From the NCBI RefSeq assembly GCF_026151205.1, contig NC_087074.1, forward strand, positions 6,140,001-6,200,000: 60,000 nt of DNA. Direction: 5' to 3'. Position numbers and translations under genes: made by a program. A model generated the notes under the pieces. It was not told the DNA's origin, ran no database searches, and saw only the letters and a list, made by a program, of their open reading frames with translations. Position 1 is the stretch's first letter; every line of letters starts with the position of its first letter. Shown piece by piece: positions 24,001 through 37,200 of the stretch. Origin of the DNA: Bolinopsis microptera (Eukaryota > Ctenophora > Tentaculata > Lobata > Bolinopsidae).

Positions 24001-25232
24001 GTGAAATAAGTGAATATTTAGTCTTCTTCGAGAGAAACCTACCCCTTGCCGTCTGTATCCATCACTTCTTCCAGAGTTAATAAAGAGGCCTAGAGGGACC
24101 CACCATCCAGGGTAACCTCCCCAGTGCCGGGTCTGTGAGCCCCGAGACATCCATTTTATATGCTGACATATTCTGTGACAATTCATACAGCTTGGAGGAA
24201 CTGCTCTCCGATGATGACACATTCCACGTTCCCATATTAATGCTGTGTTTACTAAAGTTGCAGGGGAGTGCTTTCCCCTTCTCCGGGTCCACATGAGTGA
24301 TATGCTGTGAAATAAATAAAAATAACACTATTAATATAAGGCGACTTCTTTGTTCTCATCTGTTCACTGGAGTCCTTGCGGCTTTGCCCAGAGCGCTTCA
24401 TCCTGGCTACACCCCTCCTTGAACTCCGAGAGCCACTCCACTTTTGGGATTTCTTTGGTGTTTCAATAACAAGTTTTGAGGCTGAAGGGTTGCTAGCCCC
24501 TCGAACCCGGTTGTTTATCGACCTTTACGGGTCTAGATCCATAGTTTTTTGTTGCACCTCATCTGTTTATACTGGAATCACCCAGAACAGATTACCGTAC
24601 TTAATAGTGGCACCTCGTAAAGGGTGTAGTATGGTCATTGAAATAGGAGAGGTTAAAAGTTGTACGATCACTATTATAAATATTATATTATATTTCCTGA
24701 CACTATAAAAATCTCTTGCAACCATAAATATGATGGGAACCAAAAAGTTTTCAAATTAGTAAAACAGTTAACATTTAATCATCCATTTTTGCAATTTTAC
24801 CACACAACAACTTAATCCATAGAATATGATACATTTGAAATTGATAGGATTATCTATCAAATTACTTCAAGATATTTTCAGGAAATGCAACTAGAGCACG
24901 TAGCAACAAGGAGATTTATGGGGCACACCCCTAGCAGGACCTCATCTACTGAAGATAGAAACTTTCCTTGCTGTTTGGAGGAAATTCCGAGCAAGAAAAC
25001 CATTTTCAAAATGTGGCCCGTTATACCAGGATATGCCGCGGGTGATGTTGTCCACAGTTGTGATATTGTGAACATTTTCACTGATCCTGATGGATTCGTG
25101 AGAAACAGTTTTCTTCCACTGTCCACTGAAAATAGCTTCTATCCCTCCCTTCCTGAAATCAACATTGGCCCTGTCAATGAGAGCTTTAAGGTGTCGTTGC
25201 ACTATCAGATGATCGATTGCGATGAATTGAAG
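21094..25232 (+). CDS. ITPR-like: IP3R-like gene, exons 1-3 (suppressor domain and first MIR)
   Basis: Exons 21094-21293, 21494-21647 and 24882-25232. The start is the first ATG of the tandem ATGATG at 21094; a possible acceptor (tattttag) just upstream at about 21057 allows a 5' UTR intron. Exon 1 (LHYGDIIYLSTGAGSIGAFY) aligns with the GDICSLYAEGSTNGFI start of IP3 receptors. It splits codon Gln at CA|A into exon 2 (QFKDQAALQNEFKRPKK...). Exon 3 begins EMQLEHVATRRF, aligning with the family's VIQLLHLKSNKYL. The join therefore follows the family sequence across both introns. Intron 2 (3.2 kb) contains the ShKT-domain gene and a LINE relic. Confidence 0.82.
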
Positions 25233-28200
25233 GTTGGTTTGCATGCTCAGTGTCCTGTGATATTATTTCTTAAATATAATGCCATAAATCTGACCGATGA
25301 TAAATCTAGCTTGCCATCTTGAATCTTTGACTTTCATTTTCAGATTTCATCTTGGAACGAAGTGGACATTGAGGAAATGCTGAATCCTTTTCGACTGATG
25401 GGAACAAACTTGATCCAACTTACAAGGTCTGGGACCGACCTGCGATTCGTGCTTGACAACAAAACCGGCACGACCACAAACCTCACCCTTAAGGATATAC
25501 CCATACCAAAAGACAAACACAACTGCACCGCGGTGGAAACGTACTGGGTTCTCGAACACGATACTACGGACGGAGCTTTTAGAGGCGACCTCATAACAGA
25601 TGGCACCCCTGTGCGACTTCGGCACTTTGTAACCGGTGAATATGCCAGGTTGCCCGGTAATGGCGCGCATATTAGGCTTCAGGCCGCTCTGGATAGTGGA
25701 GGCAAAACGGATCAAGTTTACAAAACAGGAGCTCACGTCAAACTTGCTACTGATAAGGGGTACATAGGGAGTAGTGATAATGCAACTGTTATTAGTAAGC
25801 TCGAGTTTAACTTTAATGACACTGTAACATTAAGAGAGGTTGAAACTGTGGGAAGAACTTCTGCGATGAGAATTCTGGGATTGAAACTTTTGTTGAGCAC
25901 AATCTCGACTAAGGACAAAAACGACTTCAAGGTTACCGTGGCTAATTACAAAATAATAAGTATGGCCATGATAGATTCCGAACAGTTACTTGAAACAAGA
26001 AAAGAGACAGCAGAAGATTTCATCTCCTTCGGCATAGTAGATACATTGTTTGAATTAGCAAAACTTTACTCTACCACCAAAGTGAAAACCAATGAAGTTA
26101 TACTTTGTCTTGATGCTATATGCAAGCTCTTGAATAAAATCTCTCGCGTGAAACCTTTTGTCAGCTTTGACAAACGGACTTCAGAGTTATTGTCATTGTT
26201 AATAGTAGATGATTTGAAGATTGGTATCGAATGTCATGATTCAGATGACGGTGACCAAGGAGATATGATCCAGGACGGTGACCGAGGAGATGTGATCCAG
26301 GCTGACCTAACACCAACTGTTGTTTCACCTTTAAACTCATTATTATCCAACTGTCCATTTCTACTCTCTAGCATCTTCGAAGAGCGAGTTGTCAAACTTG
26401 TCGCGGCATTTGAAAAAACATCCGACCGAGTAAAAAAGAGGGAATTAGCAAAAATTATGTGCTCCTTATGCAGAATCCGAGGTAAAACTGTGCCCGTGAA
26501 CCAGAAAATCATCTCAGATCTTCTCTTCAAGAACAATTCCAGATCTCGAGCATTGTTGAAGCACATCATCAAAGACAATGATATCTTTTACGAAGGGACC
26601 TCCATCACAGAAATCACCCAAAACTCTGACTTGTATGAGTGCTTGTTAAGCCAGCTACAGTTATACGAGTGTTTGCTGTACGGCAGAGTGGTTAACAGCG
26701 AGATCAAAGATAGATTAGTGGATCAGCACAATATGTTTACTCTCGCTGAGTGTGTTAAAGTGATTAAAAACAAACAAGTGGACAGCAATGTTAAGGGTTG
26801 GTACATCCAGATTATGATAGCAGCTTACATAGACACGGGGTTCACCGACACCAAGATAATCCCCCAGATGCTGACTTTCCAATACGATGAGAATATCGTG
26901 AACAGGGCCACTATCTGTGGTTCCAGTGGTAAACCCCCCGATAAAACTGAAGATCTCTACCAGAGCGTGTTGAAGGAGCTCGAGAGATTCTTAAAGAGAA
27001 ACGCTACATGCACTATTAACGATCACGACTCCCGGAGGAAGAACATGTACAGGTATCACATGATGCGGCTACTGGAGTACATGTTCAGGGCACGACGGAT
27101 CAACTACGAAAATGCCAATAGGTTCATTATCCCTCTCGTCGCATTTCTAGATGGCACCAACGATATGTACGCTGTAAAACCTTCAGATCCTAAGAACGAG
27201 CGAACCTTCCAAAAGATTTTCAGGTTCAAACCACTGGAGATAAACCAGCAATTGTTCGATATTAAGAAAAGAGCTCTACGGGTCCTCTATTACGCTTACG
27301 AGTCAGCCCTATTTGACTATTGGACCCATGTCATGAAGGAAGTCTACTCCACGGTCAAGAATTATAACAAGAATAAAGAAACATGGTTGAATCAGATCGG
27401 GAACTTTTTGGGGAAGTTTGATATGCGTTTAAGTTTTCACGAGGTCATTATAAAGGCTTTTGAGGATCCTGACTTTGATGTAACCTCTAAAAAAGAAGTG
27501 GATGCATGTAACACCTTGAAACAAATGCTCATGGATGAGTACAAAAAGATTGAGCTCTTTTCTCAAATGGATGAAGTTGTGAGTGGTTTATTTAAATTTC
27601 TTGCTGCTAAATTTTTCGCTTCAGTAAGATCAAAGTTCGTGCTACATGAAAACACAGCTGACGGATTCAAATCATAAATAACTATTAACTGCCCCTTAAT
27701 TTTTGTTTCTGCAGATTCGAGTTCTAGTTGATACCATGAGATATGAAGATAATTCCCTATGTGAACGTGCCATGAAACTATTGGTGATGATAAGATCTCC
27801 TACAAATCGCCTTTTAGAGTTGCTTCCCAAGGTTAAAATTATCATATTATATTATATATTATCAAGGGTTATGTCGAATCTTGATATTGATGATATAATA
27901 GTTTCATTGAAAATCTATACTCGATCATAACGTTGTTCTTTATCTGAAACTTGCATTGTTTATCTACTACCAAAATTTAACCGTCATCTCAAAACATCAT
28001 CTTATCAGTCAGCGATAACGATATCGCTGACACCAGAGTTCGACAAGAGGCAGGAGATTATTGAAAACGTCATGAGCTTCTTTAAAACTGCGAGAGATGA
28101 GCTCTCGCTGGAATCTAGAGAGAAGATTTGCACGGTGAATATTTTCATATATTGTGCTTTCAGTTTTAACATGTGTGTAGAGTTACTTTAGACTTTTAGA

Positions 28201-31200
28201 CTTTTAGACTTTTAGACTTTTAGACTTTTAGACTTTTAGACTTTTAGACTTTTAGACTTTTAGACTTTTAGACTTTTAGACTTTTAGACTTTTAGACTTT
28301 TAGACTTTTAGACTTTTAGACTTTAAGACTTTTAGACTTTTAGACTTTTAGACTTTTAGACTTTTATACTTTTACACTTTAAGACTTTTAGACTTTTGGA
28401 CTTTTCTTAGTCTTCGAGATCGTATGTTAATAAGTTATTCGCCTTGATATTGGTAGTTATTAAAGTAGTTGAGAAAAATGTTCCTAAAACAGTAAAACCC
28501 CAATTCACCACGCCCAGATTTACTGCAAACTCCGATTTACCGCGATTGTTTCCTTTCCCCCAACTTACACTACACTGTTTGTAGGTACTGGAGTCATTGG
28601 AGCAGTCCCTGAGAGATGACGATCAGGCTGTGAACAAAGCTCGCCAAAAACTCCTGTACGATCTGGATGTCGTGATAGAAATCATATCGTGAGTGATGAG
28701 TTTATAAGTTTATAGGACATGTTAGATAGGACAGCTTCTACCAACTTATTTATTAATAATCCAACTTCACTCTTTACTGGTCACTCTTTTGATGATCACT
28801 AAATACGTCCAAGTCATGACTCGAATGTTTACATGTACCATGTACCATAGCTGTTGATCGTCAAGATATTTAAATAGATTTATTATTCCATGTTAGTTAC
28901 AGTCCTGATGTCAAATTCGCAAAATTTTTATTTTCGATATCCTCAGTTCGGTTACATTTACCACACATTCTTCATACCAACAGGTTGTTGGTTGAACCTA
29001 TGTCGAGTCTGATAACACGACCAATAGAAAGCTCAGAGCTGAAGAGTGTAGCCGAGTCAGTTGACAAGATGAAAGCCCGCGCTTTTTCCTTCTCCAATTG
29101 CTTATTTCCAATCTTCCGGCCGCTCAAAGGAACGTCATGAAACACTTCATCGAGCTTATTAGCATTCAAGGTATAATTGTGCTGTATACATTTTCTAGAT
29201 GTTCAGCATACCGCGAATATAATCACATGTTTGAACAAAAAATATTCTAGATCGGGATGTAATATCCTACTTTTTGTTATTTTTTCTGAAATGATGCCTG
29301 CATGATGCATGTTAAGATTTTATGTTTATGCTGATAAGTGCTACCTTCGTTTTTACATGCCGCTGCCAAATGTTTTAAAGCGACCTCTTTAAGCTATGAT
29401 TTTCTGACTTCTGCACAATTTATTTGGAATGACGTTATTGAACCTATTAAAACCCCTAATTTCTATTTGAACTGTTAATTTCCAACAGAGCGGACCAGCA
29501 CTTATTCCATAAGTAAGATAAATGTTATTCTCGTTCAGATCACGTGGTGATCTTGTAACACGTGTTCTTGTGACACGTGTTCTTGTGACACGTGTTCTTG
29601 TGACACGTGTTCTGGTGACACGTGTTCTGGTGACACGTGTTCTTGTGACACGTGTTCTTGTGAGACGTGTTCTTGTGACACGTGTTCTTGTGACACGTGT
29701 TCTTGTGACACGTGTTCTTGTGACACGTGTTCTTGTGACACGTGTTCTTGTAACACGTGTTCCTGTGACACGTGTTCCTGTGACACGTGTTTCTGTGACA
29801 CGCGTTCCTGTGACACGTGTTTCTGTGACACGTGTTCTTGTGACACGTGTTCTCGTGACATGTGTTCTTGTGACACGTGTTCTTGTGACACGTGTTCTTG
29901 TGACACGTGTTCTTGTGACACGTGTTCTTGTGACACGTGTTCTTGTGAAACGTGTTCTTGTGACACGTGTTCTTGTGACATGTGTTCCTGTGGCACGTGT
30001 TCTTGTGACACGTGTTCTTGTGACACGTGTTCTTGTGACACGTGTTCTTGTGTTACAGTTACGGACATGCTACACGTTCCGTTGAAATAACCTCGAAACT
30101 CATATTATATAGTGCTCATATTTATCTTATCTGATAGATAATATTAATAATACTGTTGTATTCTGAGTAAACATTGTACACTGTAATTTGTACTTTATAT
30201 TAATGTTTTATTTTTGCTGCATAACTTTCCCTGTGCAGCGGGTGTTTTCATTTGCATAAAGCAAGCTAAGCGCACGTTCTAAAACCAAATGTCTAAAATC
30301 TCAAAGCATATCACAAAGTTGCAGGAAATTTGCCAAACAGCGAGCTGGAGGTATCACGTGTGCTGGCTCTAAACGAGGTCTTCACAGCTAACACCAACCT
30401 CTCTATCAAGGTCAACGATGACATCCTCCAAGGTAAAACATTCTGCTCCTTTTAATTAATTGTACTTATTGTCTAACTTTCTGTAATATGATTATAATTA
30501 ATGCGTTTGATACTTCCTACGGAAACGTTAAACGTTGGTATTTCTTACAATCTTTATTCAACAGCCATATTCGACAAGTTGCTGACCCTGGTGAATGCAA
30601 AGAGCCTAGAAGAGCTGGCACTGAACTCTCGCGCCACCTACCGTTACCTCGAGATGTTGGAAAATATTCTCGATCTTGAGGAGAGTAATCAAGTCCTCTA
30701 CAAGCTTCAGGTTTCCTTTTTTTTTCTTTTTTTTTTCTTTACTTATTTTCTGGAAATTTTTGCGTCCTGAACAATTTACTTTGTTCCTGGATGTATGAGC
30801 TTAATTGAATAGTTTATTGAATACATACATATAAGATATTTAATTGAATATAGCCTAATGATATATTCCTCACGCAGTCTTCTTTAAATCTATTGAATTG
30901 CCCATTTACTGGAAGAGGAATATGTTTATTGTATGATAAAACACAGCTGTTAAATCGCCAATTGAGATATTTCTTTGTGACATATAATTCTCTCTATATT
31001 ATATAAATGTATTAATTGATCGTACTGTCGACAGGCAAATGTGTTGAGGTTCATTAGAAATCACTGGGTAGAACTAAACGGATCCATGATAACCGATAAC
31101 GGAACATCTATTTCTCTCGACTTGTTAAACTGCCGTTACTCAGTAAGTTGATAAAACGGTACTTTGGTATAAACCATTTTCATTTATGATTCTCAATAAT

Positions 31201-34200
31201 GAGTGAAAACATATTTACATATTTACAACACTAACCATTGATACACAAACACAGTAAAATCAGACCTATTTTCAGTCAGGCTCAGATTGTAGAATAGATC
31301 TTGAAGTTAACAACTGGAAGGGGCTTTACTTTGTGAAGATGCTTTCTCTGATGGCGACCTGCGCTTCCGGATCTCTCAAGTCATCTCTCACTATTTGCAA
31401 GGTACCGGAAAAATAAATTGCTTACCCTTACCAGTAGTTTTTGGAGATGCTTGTTTTTTAGCGCTAAATCTTTAGTAAATGGCTATAATTGTTTTATGTT
31501 CAGTGTCATTGCGTGTCATCATGATCGCAGTACATACCTCAATAAACACATTATCCTTCTCCAGGAGTTAATTCCTTACCAAGATCTAAAGATTCTCATT
31601 GAGAAGTGTTCAACCGATGTTGTTTACTTGAAATGTCTCCTAAAGTTCTTTTTGAACGTTTATGTTAAGTCCAACGGACAGCTCAAGAAGGTGATTGCAT
31701 AATTTTTGGGTATATTTTGTTATTTAAATTCTTCAGAGTTTGTCTGTAAACGTTTGGTTATTTCAGTTAAACTTAAATTCGTAATGAGAAAGTTGAATGG
31801 GGTTCGCCCATTATAATAGTGCACGATTTAATTTCGACCTATCATCTGTCTGGAAATTACCCACCCTTTTAGGTGGCGCTTGTGTCAGACGTGCTGCAGT
31901 ACACTGCTACTGGAAGTAAGCTTATAGAGGTTTTATATAACACGCTACTGGAGCCAAAGGGAGATGTCCCTACCCAGCTCAACAATCTATCCTCCATGCG
32001 CTACTTCGAAATCAGCGTAAGCAAAAGTCTTTTCCCTTTCCTACACATAAGTGATCATTGGTCTTATAGTTATTCTCCTATTGTAGAAGTAGAGTAGAAG
32101 TAGAGTAGAAGTAGAGTAGAAGTAGAGTAGAAGTAGAGTAGAAGTAGAGTAGAAGTAGAGTAGAAGTAGAGTAGAAGTAGAGTAGAAGTAGAGTAGAAGT
32201 AGAGTAGAAGTAGAGTAGAAGTAGAGTAGAAGTAGAGTAGAAGTAGAGTAGAAGTAGAGTAGAAGTAGAGTAGAAGTAGAGTAGAAGTAGAGTAGAAGTA
32301 GAGTAGAAGTAGAGTAGAAGTAGAGTAGAAGTAGAGTAGAAGTAGAGTAGAAGTAGAGTAGAAGTAGAGTAGAAGTAGAGTAGAAGTAGAGTAGAAGTAG
32401 AGTAGAAGGTAGAGTATTAATTGAATCGAGTTTAAAACGTTATTGAACGATAATCTTTCTTTTAGCTGAAACTTCTGAATGAAGACGACACAACCTTTAT
32501 AGATCTTCTTGACTTTGTGTTCAACTCGGCGCTCCCTCTAGTTGCAGAAGTATTCACTGCTCCGATGGTTTTGGTACGTTTGACGAGAAGATTGTGGTGT
32601 TTACAACTGAAAATTATAATTGCTGTTTCAGGAGAATAATTAAAGCACCGTTTAACTGTTTTAGGTATTTGCTATCATGAGGTTAAGCCAAATTATGAGC
32701 TATTTTAAAGAATAAAGACTCGTTGACATTTCAATGTGTCAAAGTTTTGATCACAGCCAGAATCCAGATCTAATAGATACCATAACTTCTACCTCTTTCA
32801 TAACATTAACTATTAGTCTCAAATATTCACAGCTAAACGAGAATGGAGGACCCGAAATAGCAAAACAACTATCAGTGAACATGCGATTACTCCTAAAAGC
32901 CACTTCTCCTTTCCTGAACGAGGAGAACTTTAACATGCTGTTATCTGCTATTAAAGCGGTTAACAGTTATAAGCCTGAACGGGGCAACGATTTAGAGGTG
33001 AAAGCTAATCTAAGAGTTTTCTGTTTTCAAATTTTAGCTGTATTACATGTGCAATTTCTGATTCTATAACATGCTTTATCAACTATAGAATAATTTGTTG
33101 ATCGCATCATTACATTTCCAGTTTGATATTTATTAATTGATGTGTTTTTAATCCTCCTTGTACTCTAAAGCTTGTTGTTTGAATGCTATGCGCATAATTT
33201 TAGGTAAAATTTGAAGGCGAAACGTGGAGAGTAAATGCTTGTGGTACTGCTGGAGCAATAAAACCAGAAGAAGCTGTAGTAGCTCAAAATGAAGATAGTC
33301 ATCTCAAAAGTACGATTTCTTATCTGTTCTTTAAATTGATGATTTAGTGAATCTCCTATATACCGTTTTTAATGGTTCGGTAGGAAACTTTGTAGAGAAT
33401 TATAAATATAACTTATTCAGGATTGTCCGTTTTTATTTATTGGTGACGATTTGACTTTAAGTAAGTTTCTCAACCCAAAAGATAAAAAAGACGCTAATGT
33501 TATCATACAATTTTAAAATTCCTTTATTCGAAAATCTATGTAATTGTATATCTAAGGAGCAAGATATCTGTTCATGGCAGTCAGGAATGGATTCTTTCCT
33601 TCACCACAGAGTCCCTTGAAATCATCCATAGAAACATCCCACACCATGCCTCCTCCCAGCTTATTCTCTTTAACGTAGTTCATCTTGAATTTAACAGCCT
33701 CCACGTCATCGTACCCTACCCATTGATTGTCTTTGTAAGCATAAGGCCCAACAACGCAATCAGGGGTTTGCACTTTGGTCCATCCCTCCTTTAGGAACTG
33801 GCAGATCTCGTAGTAACCTAGGAATCCCTTGGCTCTGGTCCATTTTCCGGCGCTACCACCGTCCCTGGCTGGTGAGTGGAATCCCGTGTTTGAAGGATCG
33901 TCCAGTTTGAAGGATCTTCCGTAGATGGGGAGCCCAAGCATGATCTTACGAGGAGGAAATCCCGCTGCGATCCAGTACTTTACAGCTGAGTCGACGTTGA
34001 AGAAGTCGATATCATCACCTTCACAAGGGAACATGGGTGCGTTGTGTCCGGTCTTTTTGTCCCATGATCCATGGAAATCGTAGGTCATCAAGTTCAACTC
34101 ATCCAGCGACTTGGCGAGACGGGGGACATCGTATCCTGCATCAATGATGGTTTTACTGGCAGATACGGCAGCACTTAGACCAAGTCCGTGGGGCTTGAAA

Positions 34201-37200
34201 GCAGCCTTGAGCTCATCGCACCAATCAGCGAAGTCCTTCTTTTCAGAGTCCTTCCCTTTCTTGCAGTTTCCTTGCCAGCACTTGGGATACTCCCAGTCAA
34301 GATCCAGACCATCAAATCCGTACTGTTGGAGGAAGGGTACTGCGTGGTCGACAAACTTCTTTCTCTTGGCAGGGTCAGTAACCATTTCTGAGTACTTGGA
34401 TCCAGCACTGTCGTTCCAACCTCCAATGGCCAAGTAAACTTTCTTAACCTTAGATCCTGGAGCCTTCTTCAGGGCCACAACTCTGTCGTAAAACTTGTTG
34501 TCCTTGTCAGCCCAACTGTCGTGCATGGCGATGATCTTGTTCCAGCCGAGAACAGCAAAAGCGTAGTTGACAATGGTGCAGAGTTTAGGGTCGATATCCT
34601 CGGGGAGGTATTTCCCATCTCCAGGACGATACCATGCCCAGTTGATAAAGTAGCAAACTACCTCTTTCTCATGGTCAGGCAGGGGCTCAGTTGGGGCAGG
34701 TTCTGTTGTTGGGGCTGGTAGGGTGGTTGGAGCTGGCTTTGTTGTTGGCTTAGGCTCTTTAGTAGGTTCGGGGGCATCAGTGGGACCAGTTTTGCAGTCA
34801 ACATTTGCGGGCCAGTCACAGTAGAGATGTTCAGGGTTGAAGTGGAGTCCAGCAGGACAGGAGAATTGTGTGGCAGCATCACCTTGACACCAGTAATACT
34901 TGGCACAGTCCAGAGGGTCGGCCTGGAGCCCGTCTTTCTTGCATTTATAAGCAGTAACACTGCTGAGGATTGCGAGAATTACGAATAGCTTCATCTCGAT
35001 GAATTGATCTGGAGTTTGGAGACGCAGGCCTCGTTTTAGTAGTGGTGCACTGAGTTACGTGGCTAAGTGGGCTGATTGGGTTAAGCGACTCATAATTTAG
35101 TTAGATTTTGTACTCTTTTGTTGAAGATTTAGAAAAATTTAATTGTCAAACTGATTGAGGTAAAGATGATTTAATCACAAAGGTTAAAGCTCATAAACTT
35201 GAGAGCGAAACATGTGTTAAGAAGTAAAATTTAAACTTTATTGCGAACACCTGCTATTATTTAATTACTCGCGCCATTTCAATTTTCAACGCCTAATTTG
35301 AGATATCAAGAAAGAGAAGTTGGTACCTGACCTGGCTTATAAAATAGGAATGAGGATTAATTATGAAGGGTCACTCACTGCTAGTTAGTGCTCATTATCA
35401 AGGCTTTGGGGAATCAGGGAGCTGATCTGTGATCAGCTTAAACTCTGAAATCTCCTTAAACTCTTTTGCAAAAATGCATGATGCTGCTCAATAAAAGAAT
35501 AAAGCCCGATCAGATTTACTTATAGAGCTTTATCCTGGCCTTCTATTATAGTTCGCTTCATAATTATAAAGTATCACTCATAATGGCAGCTTATTTATCA
35601 TAAGCCTCTTCAATTTTCGTCTCCATCTTCAGTCTTAGAACCGCTCCAATCGAAGCAAATCAATCGAACAATAAGCTGTACCTTGAAATTAGATTGGCAA
35701 TTGAGTAAGTGTGCTTGAAATTGCTGATCAAATCTGCTCATGTATGTTTCTTTAAACTAAATTGCATTTCTGTTTTCATTGACTGTGTTTTTTCGTGTTC
35801 GACTCCAACCTTTGACAGTTTTAATGAGAATGAACAATTCATTTGACCTGCACTTGTGCTACATCGCGTTGTTTTTCTACGTGACCTACTTTGAAGTGTG
35901 ATTTTGACTATTTCTCAGCATGGATATTAACTTTTTGAAGGCGTCATGTTATTTCCAACTTCCTTAGAGAGAGCCTCTCTCAGAGAGGAATAGTTCTTAT
36001 GGGGCAGTTTATATAAATGCTCTTGATATAATTATAACGACTAATTTTCAGAGATTATGGAGTTGAAACGAAAAAGATCCATGCAGGCCGGAAAAGTGAC
36101 CATGGAGGAGCAAAATCGAGTTAACAGGATGTTTCAAAAAGTTATCAAGATAATTCGAACGGTAAAAAGTTATTGTGATTATTTGATTTCGAGATTTGTA
36201 AACAAATTTGTTTTATCAACCAATTTTACAAGTGAAGATAAAATATTTAGGTAATCAGATTTGTTTAGTAAATGTTTGTTACGTTATATATTAATAAATT
36301 TTTGTGAATTCCAGCTTAATGCTTATTTGTTTGCTAATATTAAAATTTGCAGACTGTAAAAAGTGACGTACCGGACCAGTTTTTTTCGAAGAGCGAAGAG
36401 CTAGACATACTGGGCAAAACAGTTCTTGGTAGGTGACAATAAAAGATTAATTTACTGTTAAAAACTGATCATTGATTATTGGTCATCAGCTTAGATTCTA
36501 TAGTTTACTGAGAAATATTGTTCAATAACACACACTCACACACTGGACGACATAATGATCAAAGGTTAAGATTTAATTCTGCAAAACTTTCCTATGTTGT
36601 ACTAGTCCCCTTTACTCCTTTATAATATCAAGGATTACGGTACATTTTTCCGATTTACAACCTATTTATTTCTTGTGTCCAACTTCAGCCTTAATACCGC
36701 TCAATGTTGCGGATTCCTTGAATGCCAAACTAGAGCCGGGTAAGAATGCATGCCAAAATTATGTTTTCTTCAATCTTCATGTTCGTCCAGCACCACAATA
36801 CAGACAATCAGACATTAAGTCAACGGGCATTGATTGATTGATTGATTGGGAAGATTATACAGACTCCGTATTTTCAAGCATATTCGCCAATTTGACAGCC
36901 TGGCGAAATTAATAGTTTCAGATGGCGTGCCGTTATGTCACTTTTCAGCCTACACACTCAGTAGTGTACTGTGAGTTTTTATATGCCGAAAAACACGAAA
37001 CGTTAGATATCTGAGTTATTGAATAACTATGCTATATTACCTTGCCCTCACGTTTTCATGTAGCTCTGCTATAAAGATATCCCTCTATTGAACTGGGTTC
37101 TTTGATTAAAGTCTATCAAGTATTAAAAAAACCTATAATGGAATCCCTGTATTATTCAATCTGAACCATGCTTACGTCAAAGCCTATAGCACTCACTGTA

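Noticed and set aside
29522-30090. Long open frames on both strands (VLVTR, SQEHV and CSCDT repeats)
   Set aside because: They are the 15-bp minisatellite read in frames that happen to lack stops; no start context or non-repeat domain.
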